A DNA stretch of 47,961 nt from DAOVRL01 sp023128595 (GTDB taxonomy: Bacteria > Planctomycetota > Phycisphaerae > Sedimentisphaerales > Anaerobacaceae): the NCBI GenBank assembly GCA_030628155.1, contig DAOVRL010000008.1, positions 1-47,961 of the forward strand, in the 5' to 3' direction. The notes beneath the pieces are model-generated. The model saw nothing but the letters and a program-made list of their open reading frames with translations. It was not told the DNA's origin and searched no databases. The stretch's first letter is position 1. Each line of letters opens with the position of its first letter. A program made the translations under genes and the position numbers. Below are positions 40,198-47,961 of this stretch, piece by piece.

Positions 40198-42570
40198 ATG
40201 AAATCCGCTATCCTGACAGCATGTTCGGTGATATTTCTTGCAGTTGCTCCGCCCCTGGCTGCTGAGTTCCAACTGACCGTCAACGTCATCGGCAACGGCA
40301 CCGCAGACCCTAACACCGGTGCCTATGAAGCCGGAACCGTTCTCACAATTATCGCCCGCCCCCAGCCTGGCAACCTGCTCAAGGCCTGGAGCGGCACCGA
40401 CGATGACTTATCCACGGAACTGGCCAATACCGTAACGATGGATTCCGACACAACGGTCACTGTAGAATTCGTGCCCGCAATAATCGTACGAAAACCCGCC
40501 GGCTCTGATGTCTTCTCGGCCGGGAGCACACACAATATCGAATGGTCAACATACGGTGCCGGCACAGTCTATCTGTTCTTCACCAAAGACGGCGGCTTTA
40601 ACTGGCAGCTTATTGGAGCTGCCATCACCGATAGCGGAAGCTACTTATGGCAGCTCCCGCAGACAATCGACTCCGACCGGTGCACGATCCTGGTCATTCC
40701 GGCAGCCCCCGACCCCAATGTTCTTATTGTCGGCAGCGGCTTGTTCACAATCCAACCCTATTCTCGCGGCCCCGAAGTCGAGGCAAAGTGGAAATCCCTT
40801 GCCGGTGATTTCGACAGGGCCGGCCCGAGCGAGGAGCACGGGCCGCAATTCGGCTGTGTCAAATGGCAATTCGAAACGGCCGGTGCGGTAGCAACAAGCG
40901 TCACTGTCGGTTTCGACAATAGAGTCCACATCGCCTGCGAAGACGGCAAGTTATATACGCTTGATGCCGACGGGATGCTGCTCTGGAGTTATGATGCGGA
41001 CTCGCCGCTGGTATCTTCACCGACAATAGGACCGGATGGAACAGTGTACGTCGGGAGCCGGGATGCTAAGCTCTACGCCGTTGATATTGACGGCAACCTG
41101 CGATGGACTCACACAACCGGCGGACCTATCCACTCGTCACCCGCTGTATCACCGGACGGCAACGAGATATACGTCGGCTCCGAGGATGGCAGACTCTACG
41201 CATTAGGCCGGGACGGCAGTGAGCTGTGGACCTTCGAAACAAAAGGCCCCGGCGCGGTGCCCACCGGCTCGATCTTTGCCTCCCCGGCAATAGGTGCCGA
41301 GGGCTCTATCTATATCGGCGGCCTATACGACCCCAATCTATACGCGCTCGATCCGAACGATGGAAGCATCAAATGGGCCTGCAGCTTCGCATATCCCCTG
41401 AACCCTTCCGACCCGAACAGCGAGACTGTGGGCGGATGGCCCTTCGCCTCACCTGTCATAGCCCCGGACGGCACAATATACCAGACGCTCCTTTACGACT
41501 CGAATCTGTACGCTGTCGATTCAAACGACGGCAGCATTATCTCATCTACAAGCCTGAATGTTTTCTGCGATTTCGTTGAGGAGTACTTTGCCGCTCACGG
41601 AGAGATGCCGGATCCCTACTTGATCGAGCAGAACTGTAACCACTGGTTCGACCTCGGCTTTGATTCGGACGACGAGCGACATCAAGCGTACCTTCAATAC
41701 AAAAACGCAGACGGCTGGTCCGAGCCGGCACTTGGCCCGGATGGCACTATCTACGTCAGCTTCGACGACCCCTACCTGCGGGCAATCGACCCCAACGGCA
41801 CCATCAAGTGGGTCACTCCCCTCGGAGACCTGGGCGGATTCACACTCACCGTCGGCAGTGACTCTCTGATCTACGCCGCCGGCGACGACGGCTCTCTCTA
41901 TGTCGTCGATGCCAACGGCTGGCCGCTCGCTCACTTCCAGACCGACAACTGGCTCAACTACCCCGTAATCGCCGCAGACAATATGATCATAGTCACTGAC
42001 GGAAAAGATGATTCACTGATGATCACCGACCCGCCTAATACCGTCTGGGCAATCTCTCAAAAGGGCTGTAGAGACCTGAACTTCGACGGCTCCATAGACT
42101 TCAATGACATTGTCCTGCTCGCAGCCGATTGGCTTGCCTGTACGGATGTAAACTCCCCTTGCAACTACGCAGGCCCACTTCAGTACCTGATCACAGACGT
42201 CGATAGAGACCGATATGTGCGGCTGCCCGACCTGGCACTGATAGCGAGCCGATGGATGGCTGCTGAAAAGGTGCTCAGGCCCCTACCGAACCCCGGTCGG
42301 GCAAGTAACCCCTACCCGCCCAACGGCGCTGCTGACGCCTGGCCAATCAATCTAAGCTGGACGCCCGGCTCAGACACAGCCTCCTACGATGTATATTTCG
42401 GAACAGATAATCCGCCCCCCTTGGTCGCCAACCAGACCGCCACGACCTTCGAGCCGGAACTGTTGCTGTACAATACTACATACTACTGGCGCATCGACGG
42501 CGTGAATGCAAAGGGCAAAACAACCGGCGAGCCCTGGAACTTCACAACACGTGAGACCGGCGGCAGATAA
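40198..42570 (+). CDS. Exported PQQ-type beta-propeller protein with dockerin-like and Fn3-like ends
   Basis: A 790-aa secreted protein from ATG 40198 (AGGGAG 8 bases upstream) with signal MKSAILTACSVIFLAVAPPLAA. A bacterial repeat domain near 24-92 (LTVNVIGNGTADPNTGAYEA) is followed by a Kre9/KNH-like domain near 94-190 (VRKPAGSDVFSAGSTHNIEW). A PQQ/WD40-like propeller spans 225-620 with repeated DGTVYVGSRDAKLYAVDIDG-type blades (WSYDADSPLVSSPTIGP, YVGSEDGRLYALGRDG). A long insertion near 450-505 (FCDFVEEYFAAHGEMPD) interrupts one blade. Near 635-690 are dockerin-like halves (DLNFDGSIDFNDIVLLAADW, DVDRDRYVRLPDLALIASRW), and the last 80 residues are Fn3-like (YWRIDGVNAKGKTTGEPW). It is first in an operon with the three pseudopilin-like genes. 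Confidence 0.83.
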   Translation: MKSAILTACSVIFLAVAPPLAAEFQLTVNVIGNGTADPNTGAYEAGTVLTIIARPQPGNLLKAWSGTDDDLSTELANTVTMDSDTTVTVEFVPAIIVRKPAGSDVFSAGSTHNIEWSTYGAGTVYLFFTKDGGFNWQLIGAAITDSGSYLWQLPQTIDSDRCTILVIPAAPDPNVLIVGSGLFTIQPYSRGPEVEAKWKSLAGDFDRAGPSEEHGPQFGCVKWQFETAGAVATSVTVGFDNRVHIACEDGKLYTLDADGMLLWSYDADSPLVSSPTIGPDGTVYVGSRDAKLYAVDIDGNLRWTHTTGGPIHSSPAVSPDGNEIYVGSEDGRLYALGRDGSELWTFETKGPGAVPTGSIFASPAIGAEGSIYIGGLYDPNLYALDPNDGSIKWACSFAYPLNPSDPNSETVGGWPFASPVIAPDGTIYQTLLYDSNLYAVDSNDGSIISSTSLNVFCDFVEEYFAAHGEMPDPYLIEQNCNHWFDLGFDSDDERHQAYLQYKNADGWSEPALGPDGTIYVSFDDPYLRAIDPNGTIKWVTPLGDLGGFTLTVGSDSLIYAAGDDGSLYVVDANGWPLAHFQTDNWLNYPVIAADNMIIVTDGKDDSLMITDPPNTVWAISQKGCRDLNFDGSIDFNDIVLLAADWLACTDVNSPCNYAGPLQYLITDVDRDRYVRLPDLALIASRWMAAEKVLRPLPNPGRASNPYPPNGAADAWPINLSWTPGSDTASYDVYFGTDNPPPLVANQTATTFEPELLLYNTTYYWRIDGVNAKGKTTGEPWNFTTRETGGR

Positions 42571-42590
42571 AAGAAGCCTAAAAAAGCAAT

Positions 42591-43367
42591 ATGAAAAACC
42601 GAACCGCGACATCAAAACCGGCCTTTTCTAAGACAGACATTCTCGCCCTTCTGGGCTGCGCGGGCTTCCTGCTGATGAATCTCGGTTTGATCAGCACAGG
42701 CGGCCGGGTTCGGGCAAAACAAGCGGTCTGCCGATCCAACGTCAGGTACTTGGCCAACGCATGGCTTGCGTTCGCCGAGGACCATGACGGTCAGCTCGTT
42801 GGCGGCAGCATCACAAACCAACCGGGCGCCTGGGTCTTGCCCCCCAGCCCTCCTTCCCTTCCGACAAAGAAATACGCCGGCATAATAAACGGTGCGTTGT
42901 ACCCCTATGTCGGGGCCGTCGGCCTGTATCGCTGCCCCGCCAATAGCATGACCGCTCCTTTCTGCACCTATTCGATCCCCGGCGGCGCAAACGGAGAACA
43001 TTGGACCGGATACGTACCGGCCACAAGATATTCTGAATTGAAAACGCCCGCAACGAGATACATCTTCCTCGAAGAAATTGACCCCAGAGGCTACAACGTA
43101 GGTTCCTGGGTAATGGATCTCCAGTCCAATAGGTGGATCGACCCGCTTTTGATCTGGCACAACAACCGGACGACCCTTGGCTTTGCCGACGGCCACGCCG
43201 AAACACGCAGATGGGTCGATAAGAGCCTCATTGACTGGTGCAGCATGGCCCTCGAGGACCCCGGGCATTTCCACTTCGGCATGACCCCGCCACCTGATGA
43301 ACGCGAAGACATCGAATATATGGCCAACGGTTTCCCTTGCAAATCCCTCGGAGACCCCAGGCAGTGA
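42591..43367 (+). CDS. Pseudopilin-like H-x9-DG protein, copy 1
   Basis: A 258-aa protein with one N-terminal membrane helix (TDILALLGCAGFLLMNLGLI) followed by RVRAKQAVCRSNVRYLANAW, the pattern of planctomycete type II pseudopilins. The consensus prepilin motif (G/F-T-L-I-E) is missing; the position is occupied by KTDILAL. The signature H-x9-DG is present as HNNRTTLGFADGHAETRRW near 190-208. Other cysteines (YRCPANSM) match the family. It lies 20 bases after the propeller gene and is the first of three paralogues in tandem. It probably sits in the inner membrane with a periplasmic domain; whether it is processed is unclear. Confidence 0.75.
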   Translation: MKNRTATSKPAFSKTDILALLGCAGFLLMNLGLISTGGRVRAKQAVCRSNVRYLANAWLAFAEDHDGQLVGGSITNQPGAWVLPPSPPSLPTKKYAGIINGALYPYVGAVGLYRCPANSMTAPFCTYSIPGGANGEHWTGYVPATRYSELKTPATRYIFLEEIDPRGYNVGSWVMDLQSNRWIDPLLIWHNNRTTLGFADGHAETRRWVDKSLIDWCSMALEDPGHFHFGMTPPPDEREDIEYMANGFPCKSLGDPRQ

Positions 43368-43394
43368 ACCCGATCGCATCCAGGAAACAAACTA

Positions 43395-44252
43395 ATGGTC
43401 GAAATAACAATCGATTTGGAACGCAGAACCATGAAAGGCCGACATCGTCTGGCAAAAAGGGACATTATCGTCGCCCTGGTCAGCGTAGCCCTTCTGCTGA
43501 TCAATCTCGGCCTGATCGGCAGCACAGGCCGAAGAAGAGCAAAAGAGGTCATCTGTCTCTCGAACCTGAGACAGTGGGGAGTTATTGCCGATACATATAC
43601 TAAGAACAACGACGGTCTCTTCTGGCCAACTGCATCCCACACTCCGTGCTACTGGTGGATACGATACCTGGAAGACCGATACAAGGACTGGAAGAAAAAC
43701 AAGATATGGTTCTGTCCTGAGGCCGACAGGCCCGCGTATGACGAGCATGGCAATCGCCTGCCCACTCTAAACATCTTCAACACCTGGGGCATCTACAAAG
43801 GTACCGGACTGGGACCAAACGGCATCGCCGGCAGTTATACATTGAACGGCTACGTCCTTACACCTCGTCCTTTGGGTGGCGGTGCAACGACGTACGAAGG
43901 CGGTGTGTCTGTCGACAACGGCTGGAGGACCCCTTACGTAGCCGGGGCGGCCAACGTGCCGGTATTTCTCGATGCCCTCCGCTTCGACGTCTGGCCCAGA
44001 GAAACCGAGGGGCCCGCTGTAAACGAATTCTCGGCCTGGTCGGGCAACGCCATGGCCCGCTGCTGCATAAACCGGCACAACGGCGCGGTGGGCTGTGTCT
44101 TTATGGACTGGTCCGCTCGCAAGGTCGGCCTAAAGGAGTTGTGGAAACTAAAATGGCACCGCAAGTTCAACACTGCTCACATGTGGACGTTAGCTGGCGG
44201 CGTCCGACCATCCGACTGGCCCGAATGGATGAGGGGTTTCAAGGACTTTTAG
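43395..44252 (+). CDS. Pseudopilin-like protein, copy 2
   Basis: A 285-aa protein starting at ATG 43395 (AGGA about 10 bases upstream; ATG at 43431 is the alternative). The helix RDIIVALVSVALLLINLGLI is followed by GSTGRRRAKEVICLSNLRQW, the family's usual post-helix block. The F-T-L-I-E cleavage motif is missing, as in copies 1 and 3. The C-terminal motif is H-x9-DW (RHNGAVGCVFMDWSARKVGL), a variant of H-x9-DG. The following KELWKLKWHRKFNTA and the ending DWPEWMRGFKDF are almost shared with copy 3, so these two are closer relatives. It lies 27 bases after copy 1 and 10 bases before copy 3. Confidence 0.75.
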   Translation: MVEITIDLERRTMKGRHRLAKRDIIVALVSVALLLINLGLIGSTGRRRAKEVICLSNLRQWGVIADTYTKNNDGLFWPTASHTPCYWWIRYLEDRYKDWKKNKIWFCPEADRPAYDEHGNRLPTLNIFNTWGIYKGTGLGPNGIAGSYTLNGYVLTPRPLGGGATTYEGGVSVDNGWRTPYVAGAANVPVFLDALRFDVWPRETEGPAVNEFSAWSGNAMARCCINRHNGAVGCVFMDWSARKVGLKELWKLKWHRKFNTAHMWTLAGGVRPSDWPEWMRGFKDF

Positions 44253-44262
44253 CAAAGAAAGC

Positions 44263-45111
44263 ATGGGTGCAACGGAAAAACAAATGCGAAAGTGTAAACT
44301 CTACTTTTCGAGAAAAGACTCGCTGTTTACTATCGCCTGTATAGCCTTTCTCCTTGCGAATCTCGGCATCATCGGCAGTACCGGCCGAAGAAAAGCAAAA
44401 GAGACCGTCTGCCTCTCAAACCTCCGCCAATGGGGCGCTATCTTCCAGGCCTTCACAAACGACAACGACGGCTACTTCTGCGACGCCGGCAGCCTCGGCT
44501 GGAAGAGCGGGGCATGGATACTTGCCCTCCGGCCGCGCATGGAAACAAGGACAAATCTGCTCCGATGCCCTGAGGCCACCAGGCGACATCCGACCAAGGT
44601 AAACTACGGTGGTCCGTTCAACACCTACGTCGTGGGGTCTGGCGGACTTCAAGACCGTCGGGAAGAAGGCAGCTACGGCGCAAACTTATGGATTTACAAC
44701 CCGCGTTCATGGGAGACGCATATTCAGAACCGACCCACTAAATGGAACTGGAAGACGCCTCACGTAAAAGGAGCCAACAATATCCCGATCCTTGCCGACT
44801 CGATGTGGAGAGGAGGCGGACCGTTCGACGGCGAACTGGGACCGGATCAAATCCCTTCCCGCGGCGCCCCCCCCGAATACAACGGCCAGTGGGCAGGCAC
44901 CAACATGGAAATGTATCACTTCTGCATAAACCGCCACAACGGCGCGGTGGGCTGTGTCTTTATGGACTGGTCCGCCAGGAAAGTCGGCCTCAAAGAACTC
45001 TGGACCCTCAAATGGCACCGCGAGTTTAACACCGCCGGCCCCTGGACCTTAGCCGGCGGAGTTCTGCCGCGCAACTGGCCCGAATGGATGAAAAACTTTA
45101 AGGACTATTAG
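44263..45111 (+). CDS. Pseudopilin-like protein, copy 3
   Basis: A 282-aa protein starting at ATG 44263 (ATG at 44284 is possible). The helix DSLFTIACIAFLLANLGIIG is followed by STGRRKAKETVCLSNLRQWG. The last 60 residues (RHNGAVGCVFMDWSARKVGL, KELWTLKWHREFN, RNWPEWMKNFKDY) are nearly identical to copy 2, while the centre differs (GSLGWKSGAWILALRPRMET, RCPEATRRHPTKVN). This points to duplication followed by divergence of the central surface. There is no prepilin cleavage motif. It is the last gene of the operon that begins at 40198. Confidence 0.75.
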   Translation: MGATEKQMRKCKLYFSRKDSLFTIACIAFLLANLGIIGSTGRRKAKETVCLSNLRQWGAIFQAFTNDNDGYFCDAGSLGWKSGAWILALRPRMETRTNLLRCPEATRRHPTKVNYGGPFNTYVVGSGGLQDRREEGSYGANLWIYNPRSWETHIQNRPTKWNWKTPHVKGANNIPILADSMWRGGGPFDGELGPDQIPSRGAPPEYNGQWAGTNMEMYHFCINRHNGAVGCVFMDWSARKVGLKELWTLKWHREFNTAGPWTLAGGVLPRNWPEWMKNFKDY

Positions 45112-45126
45112 GACTAAGTTGCCACC

Positions 45127-45165
45127 GTCATTGCGAGCCCCGATTTATCGGGGCGTGGCAATCTC
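45127..45165 (+). repeat. Short GTCATTGCGAGC repeat with hairpin
   Basis: GTCATTGCGAGCCCCGA is followed by TTTA and TCGGGGCGTGGCAATCTC, giving a GCCCCGA/TCGGGGC hairpin. It lies 15 bases after the pseudopilin-like gene and could act as its terminator. It is of the same family as 13290-13451 and 47786-47961. Confidence 0.65.
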
Positions 45166-45269
45166 GAACCTGCGAATAATCCAGTTGCCTTCGCTCGCTT
45201 ACAACGCTAACCATACACCTCAAACCCGCGCAAACAGCAAATCACCGCCCTTGCATCCTGCCCGCCCCG

Positions 45270-45518
45270 TCACCGCACGATGTTCTCCACTGGCAGACCC
45301 GCAATCACTGGGCCGTCCGCGAAGGAAACTGGAAGCTCGTCCACAACGGTCCCGCAACCGACTACAAAGGCCGCAAGCTCCCCTCCGCCAAAGATTTCCT
45401 AAGCGACATGACCAAAGACACCACCGAAACAAAAAACATCGCCAAGCGCCACCCCGACGTAGTAGAACGCCTAACCAAACTCCACAACGATTGGGTCAAA
45501 GAAGTGCAAAACCAGTAG
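45270..45518 (+). pseudogene. Sulfatase C-terminal remnant
   Basis: An open frame without a start codon that ends at TAG 45516-45518. It encodes HDVLHWQTRNHWAVREGNWK followed by LVHNG, then IAKRHPDVVERLTKLHNDW, a form typical of the last 80 residues of type I sulfatases (HWQ..WAVRxGxWKL, then HPxVVxRLxxLHxxW). The catalytic N-terminal domain with C/S-x-P-x-R is missing, and the upstream sequence to 45165 shows no sulfatase features, so it is probably a truncated gene. The neighbours include an anSME sulfatase-maturating enzyme. Confidence 0.72.
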
Positions 45519-45570
45519 AAAGTCTGCCGGCACAACAGAGCCCCGACCGTGAGGGCCGGGTCAATTCTCA

Positions 45571-46542
45571 TCAACCAAAAGCCGACCGAAGCACCGTAAG
45601 ACTCTTGGGAATCGCCGTCTTATAGTCCTCGTTGCCCTCAAATTCGAGCGAGACCCACCCGCGGAAATTGTGCTTCCTCATAATCTGCGCAATCCGCGGA
45701 TAATCCAAATCCAGCGTGTACCACAACCCGCCGCCGTAGTACGTCTTGGCCTGCATGAAAACCGTAAACGGCGCACACATCTCGAGCTTGTCGTAAGGCT
45801 CTTCGAGGAAATTGCCCGTATCAAGCAAGACCCGCAGCCAAGGCGAATCGATTGCCTTGACGATTCTCAATAGCCCTTCAGCCGTCCGAGCAAGCCCCCA
45901 GTGGTTCTCTAATCCTAACATCACGCCGGCCTGTTCGCCAGCGGGCAGGCACTTCTCGATGCTCTCGATCACCCACTTAAAGCCGTCCTCTTCGGTATAT
46001 CCGGGCAGAACAGGCTCAATACCGCGGTTCTTCATCAAGTCGTCGAAGCTCCTCGTCGTCCCCCACCTGCCCGTATTCAGGCGGATAATAGGGATGCCGA
46101 GTTTATACGCCAGATCGATGGTCTTGAGCGTATGGTCGATGTTTCTTTGCCTTTTCCCTTTGTCCGGCGAGACAAACCCCTGGTGCGTTGACATCCCGCA
46201 AAGATCGATCCCGTTGATAAGCGCCCGCCGTTTAAGGCCCTGCAGGTACTCGTTGGTCTCCTTCTCCATCTGAATATGCAGTATCTCAACCCCGTCGAAC
46301 CCCATCTCGGCAGCCTCGTCGATACACTGCTCAATCGGCAGCTTCAAATCCCTCTTGAATCGCCAGAAGGAATACGTCGAGACCGCAATCGGGTTGCCCC
46401 GACCCGACCGTCCGTCCGAACCACCCTTCCCGGACGCAGCCCGCTGGCGCCCGATTTGCCCCAATGAACAAGATGCCGCCCCAAGCCCCGCAGCAGCACC
46501 CACCGCCCCCGCAAGAAACCCCCTGCGATCAATCGATTCCAT
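45571..46542 (-). CDS. Tat-exported sugar isomerase/epimerase-like TIM-barrel protein
   Basis: A 323-aa AP-endonuclease-2/xylose-isomerase-like TIM barrel. The start is ATG at 46542, with AAGG 9 bases upstream. It opens a twin-arginine signal (SIDRRGFLAGAVGAAAGLGA) followed by a possible lipobox ASC. Barrel marks are IAVSTYSFWRFKRD, EMGFDGVEILHIQME, LGIPIIRLNTGRWG, VMLGLENHWGLARTA (metal-binding Glu), LRVLLDTGNF and FRGWVSLEFEGNED. Such Tat-exported sugar phosphate isomerase/epimerase homologues are frequent in planctomycetes and usually lack a known substrate. It lies 42 bases after the anSME gene, in the same operon. Confidence 0.87.
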   Translation of the reverse strand: MESIDRRGFLAGAVGAAAGLGAASCSLGQIGRQRAASGKGGSDGRSGRGNPIAVSTYSFWRFKRDLKLPIEQCIDEAAEMGFDGVEILHIQMEKETNEYLQGLKRRALINGIDLCGMSTHQGFVSPDKGKRQRNIDHTLKTIDLAYKLGIPIIRLNTGRWGTTRSFDDLMKNRGIEPVLPGYTEEDGFKWVIESIEKCLPAGEQAGVMLGLENHWGLARTAEGLLRIVKAIDSPWLRVLLDTGNFLEEPYDKLEMCAPFTVFMQAKTYYGGGLWYTLDLDYPRIAQIMRKHNFRGWVSLEFEGNEDYKTAIPKSLTVLRSAFG

Positions 46543-46584
46543 AGTCTTCATCCTTTCTGATGCTCGCTCACAGCCCAAAAAACG

Positions 46585-47724
46585 CTACGTGAAATGCTCA
46601 TCTCTAACAATCCGCCCCGAGTTAATATCAGCCGCTATCTGCATAAACCTCGGCCCCGCATAATCGAAGAACCGCTTGTAACTCTCGCAGTAATAGCTCT
46701 CCGTTGCGAAGTTGTCCTTACCAAACGGCGCCCTGTCCTTCATACACCCCCCCCGGCAAACAGCCAAATGCCTGCACACAAGGCACTTGTTGCAGAGGTT
46801 TTTTTTGCTCCGCGCGAACTCGCGCTTCTTGGCACTGCCGGCGAGCTTCTCTATCGGCGTCTCAAAAATATTGCCTAAGCGCCACCTCGGCTCGACAAAA
46901 AAATCGCAGCAAAACGCATCGCCGGTGTGCTCGATAACAATATATTGGCTGCACTGCCGGTCGAACGTGCAGATCGTATGTCTGCCCGTGACGTAATACG
47001 ACAGGATAGAATCAAAATCGCGAATGCTCAATTTGCCCGGCCCATACTCAACCCAGCGGTCAAAAACCCTGCACAAAAACTCGCCGTACTGCTCCGGCGT
47101 AATCGAAAAATCCGTAACCTTACCCGTAACCTCATCAAGCTCCACGCACGGGATAAACTGCAGGAACTTGGTCCCCAGCCCAACCAAAAAATCGAACACC
47201 TCGTCCGGATGCCCCACGTTCCTGTCGTTCAGCAAAGTAAGTGTATTGAACTGGGCCTTGTATTTCTTGCAGTTCTCGATCGCCCTGGTCACCCTGTCGA
47301 ACGTCCCCGCGCCCGAATGGTCCAGCCGATAGTAATCGTGCATTTCTCTCGGGCCGTCGATACTCACCCCCACGAGAAACTTGTTCTCCTGCAGGAACCT
47401 GCACCACTTCTCGTTAAGCAGTATCGCATTAGTCTGCAGAGAATTACCCACCTCCTGCCCGGCCCTGCCATACTTCTTCTGAAACTCCACCGCCCTCTTG
47501 TAGAAATCAAGCCCCATAAGCGTAGGCTCGCCCCCCTGCCACGCAAAACCCGCCAAAGCAAACCCCAATCCCATATAATCCTTTACCAGCCTCTCCAGCA
47601 CCTCGTCGCTCATCCTCTGTCTGCCCTGCCCTATCTCCGGCGCCCTGCGCTTGTAAAAACAATACGTGCAGTCAACATTGCAATCCGACCCCGACGGCTT
47701 TATCAACAGCGTAAACGGCTGCAT
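46585..47724 (-). CDS. Anaerobic sulfatase-maturating radical SAM enzyme (anSME)
   Basis: A 379-aa radical-SAM enzyme that converts an active-site Cys or Ser of sulfatases to formylglycine. The iron-sulfur motif is CNVDCTYCFY (Cys15, Cys19, Cys22); FAWQGGEPTLMGLDFY near 59-74 is the GGEPT motif. Further family blocks are VGNSLQTNAILL, VGVSIDGPREMHD and the C-terminal SPASM-type cysteines (CSQYIVIEHTGDAFCCDFF, CNKCLVCRHLAVCRGGCMKD). The length fits the family. It lies upstream of the TIM-barrel gene and near a sulfatase remnant, so active sulfatases are expected elsewhere in the genome. Confidence 0.93.
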   Translation of the reverse strand: MQPFTLLIKPSGSDCNVDCTYCFYKRRAPEIGQGRQRMSDEVLERLVKDYMGLGFALAGFAWQGGEPTLMGLDFYKRAVEFQKKYGRAGQEVGNSLQTNAILLNEKWCRFLQENKFLVGVSIDGPREMHDYYRLDHSGAGTFDRVTRAIENCKKYKAQFNTLTLLNDRNVGHPDEVFDFLVGLGTKFLQFIPCVELDEVTGKVTDFSITPEQYGEFLCRVFDRWVEYGPGKLSIRDFDSILSYYVTGRHTICTFDRQCSQYIVIEHTGDAFCCDFFVEPRWRLGNIFETPIEKLAGSAKKREFARSKKNLCNKCLVCRHLAVCRGGCMKDRAPFGKDNFATESYYCESYKRFFDYAGPRFMQIAADINSGRIVRDEHFT

Positions 47725-47785
47725 TTGTTCACATATCCTCAGCCAAAACTCAACAGCTCATCTATAGCGCTTGCTTTGATGAGTT

Positions 47786-47961
47786 GTCATTGCGAGCACC
47801 TCACCTGATTCTCAGGATGCATACAGAAGAAAGTAGCCCACGCACGTCATTGCGAAGGAGCGCAGCGACTGCGGCAATCTCAACCCTTACACTGCAAGAA
47901 CCGGCTATTTTCTTAGGAGACCCACCGAAGGCGGGTCGTGGCAATCTCACGCCTTCACAAG
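47786..47961 (+). repeat. Composite dispersed repeat, copy B
   Basis: It begins GTCATTGCGAGCACCTCACC, contains a second GTCATTGCGAAGGAGCGCAG unit and the shared GAACCGGCTATTTTCTTAGG, and runs to about 47953 near the window edge. It aligns with 13290-13451 reversed at about 85-90 percent by eye. The rest of the 47725-47961 gap shows no gene. Confidence 0.8.

Noticed and set aside
45119..45625. A 168-codon plus-strand frame rich in Arg and Pro.
   Set aside because: Out of frame with the sulfatase remnant and with composition typical of a shadow frame.

Overview
The window looks like a chromosomal segment of a Planctomycetota bacterium, most likely class Phycisphaerae or a sedimentary relative; this is inferred from gene content, not a database match. 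The clues are exported proteins ending in a PAPGA(I/V)LLGSIG...GWLRRRR sorting tail, many single-repeat dockerin-like tails (D-x-N-x-D-G...WL), pseudopilin-like proteins with the H-x9-DG signature, a sulfatase remnant near an anaerobic sulfatase-maturating enzyme, and outer-membrane genes (secretin, Wza-like lipoprotein, LpxL-like acyltransferase). No plasmid, phage or CRISPR signature was seen.

Layout. 1-4870 (minus): type II secretion genes gspC, gspD, gspE (gspE runs off the left edge). 5433-9222 (plus): a small membrane protein and three exported proteins with nearly identical C-terminal sorting tails, separated by strong hairpins. 9489-11135 (minus): a membrane protein and a Wza-like lipoprotein behind a good promoter, then tRNA-Lys(CUU). 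11672-14636 (minus): GH5-like glycosidase and SppA peptidase. 14727-23888 (minus): a probable sugar-catabolic operon (two-module FAD lipoprotein with HEAT repeats, PIG-L deacetylase, NagB-like protein, PfkB kinase, DUF4432 epimerase-like protein, mannitol-dehydrogenase-family enzyme). 24090-25037 (plus): LpxL/HtrB-type acyltransferase. 25503-29852 (plus): a 1449-aa LamG/Fn3 exported protein behind a promoter and a palindromic leader. 30443-34820 (minus): AGE-family epimerase, an unrecognised 344-aa protein and a PfkB-HAD fusion. 34910-36269: a mosaic of gene scraps (lgt 5' end, HEAT-gene 3' end, DUF2442 3' end) around a HepT-MntA toxin-antitoxin pair with a palindromic operator. 36382-38175 (minus): HEAT protein. 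38491-45111 (plus): beta-helix protein, PQQ-propeller protein and three tandem pseudopilin-like proteins. 45270-47724: sulfatase C-terminal remnant, Tat-exported TIM-barrel protein and anSME radical-SAM enzyme.

How it fits together. The genes suggest a heterotrophic, polysaccharide-using bacterium that exports many large surface proteins, partly through a type II system, and takes up unusual, probably amino or sulfated, sugars. Two minus-strand sugar clusters (14727-23888 and 30443-34820) combine known folds in combinations I do not recognise as a characterised pathway.

Dispersed palindromic repeats of the GTCATTCC / GTCATTGCGA type occur at 9349, 13290, 20344, 32390, 45127 and 47786. One ends inside the stop codon of a gene, and the two largest copies are in opposite orientation 34 kb apart.
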